Under the pieces are notes generated by a model that did no database searches, was not told the DNA's origin, and saw only the letters and a program-made list of their open reading frames with translations. The translations under genes were made by a program, and so were the position numbers. From Chlorobiota bacterium (GTDB taxonomy: Bacteria > Bacteroidota > Bacteroidia > Bacteroidales > B39-G9), in assembly GCA_030632095.1 (NCBI GenBank), contig DAOVJU010000229.1, positions 1-6,066 of the forward strand: DNA of 6,066 bases, in the 5' to 3' direction. Below are positions 5,960-6,066 of the stretch, in pieces (the first letter of the stretch is position 1; every line of letters begins with the position of its first letter).

Positions 5960-6066
5960 GGCATTTTTCATATTCTGGTTTATAATTTAAGTAATAACCT
6001 GAGTTCGATATAAAATTAAATTTACAGAAACCAAAGAGAGGGTGAGATTTTGAGAATAAAACTTGA

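Overview
The window reads as chromosomal DNA of a Bacteroidota bacterium, probably from the Bacteroidales/Marinilabiliales side. The evidence is its strong AT bias (about one third G+C by eye), genes without Shine-Dalgarno sequences, promoter boxes of the Bacteroidetes TAnnTTTG type, an SHS|Q signal-peptide end on the outer-membrane protein, and a domain resembling the type IX secretion (T9SS) type B C-terminal domain. Nothing points to a phage, plasmid or transposase.

Layout: the 3' part of murB (cell-wall precursor synthesis) enters from the left edge on the + strand and ends at 533. It converges on a run of five minus-strand genes. Read in the direction of transcription, from right to left, these are an outer-membrane beta-barrel protein (5901-4903), mltG (endolytic murein transglycosylase, 4717-3665), a phosphomannomutase/phosphoglucomutase (3500-2163), an ECF sigma factor (2012-1419), and a one-TM putative anti-sigma or partner protein (1426-758) whose start overlaps the sigma gene by 8 bases. 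All intergenic gaps are under 230 bases. Two hold elaborate inverted repeats: a four-arm palindrome at 605-686 between the convergent genes, and a 151-base nested inverted repeat at 4743-4893 just ahead of mltG.

Functionally, most of the window concerns the cell envelope. MurB makes UDP-MurNAc, MltG cuts nascent glycan strands, the hexose-phosphate mutase feeds sugar-nucleotide synthesis for surface polysaccharide, and the barrel protein sits in the outer membrane. The sigma/partner pair is the most interesting unit. The partner has an N-terminal part that could bind sigma, one membrane segment, an acidic linker, and a C-terminal domain that looks like a degenerate T9SS type B sorting domain (CHU_C / gliding-motility C-terminal family). 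That suggests an envelope-sensing switch, possibly tied to T9SS or surface-protein traffic. This is a hypothesis from sequence only.

No RNA genes, CRISPR arrays or mobile genes were seen. The right edge (5902-6066) is non-coding as far as it goes, apart from a likely promoter for the barrel gene.
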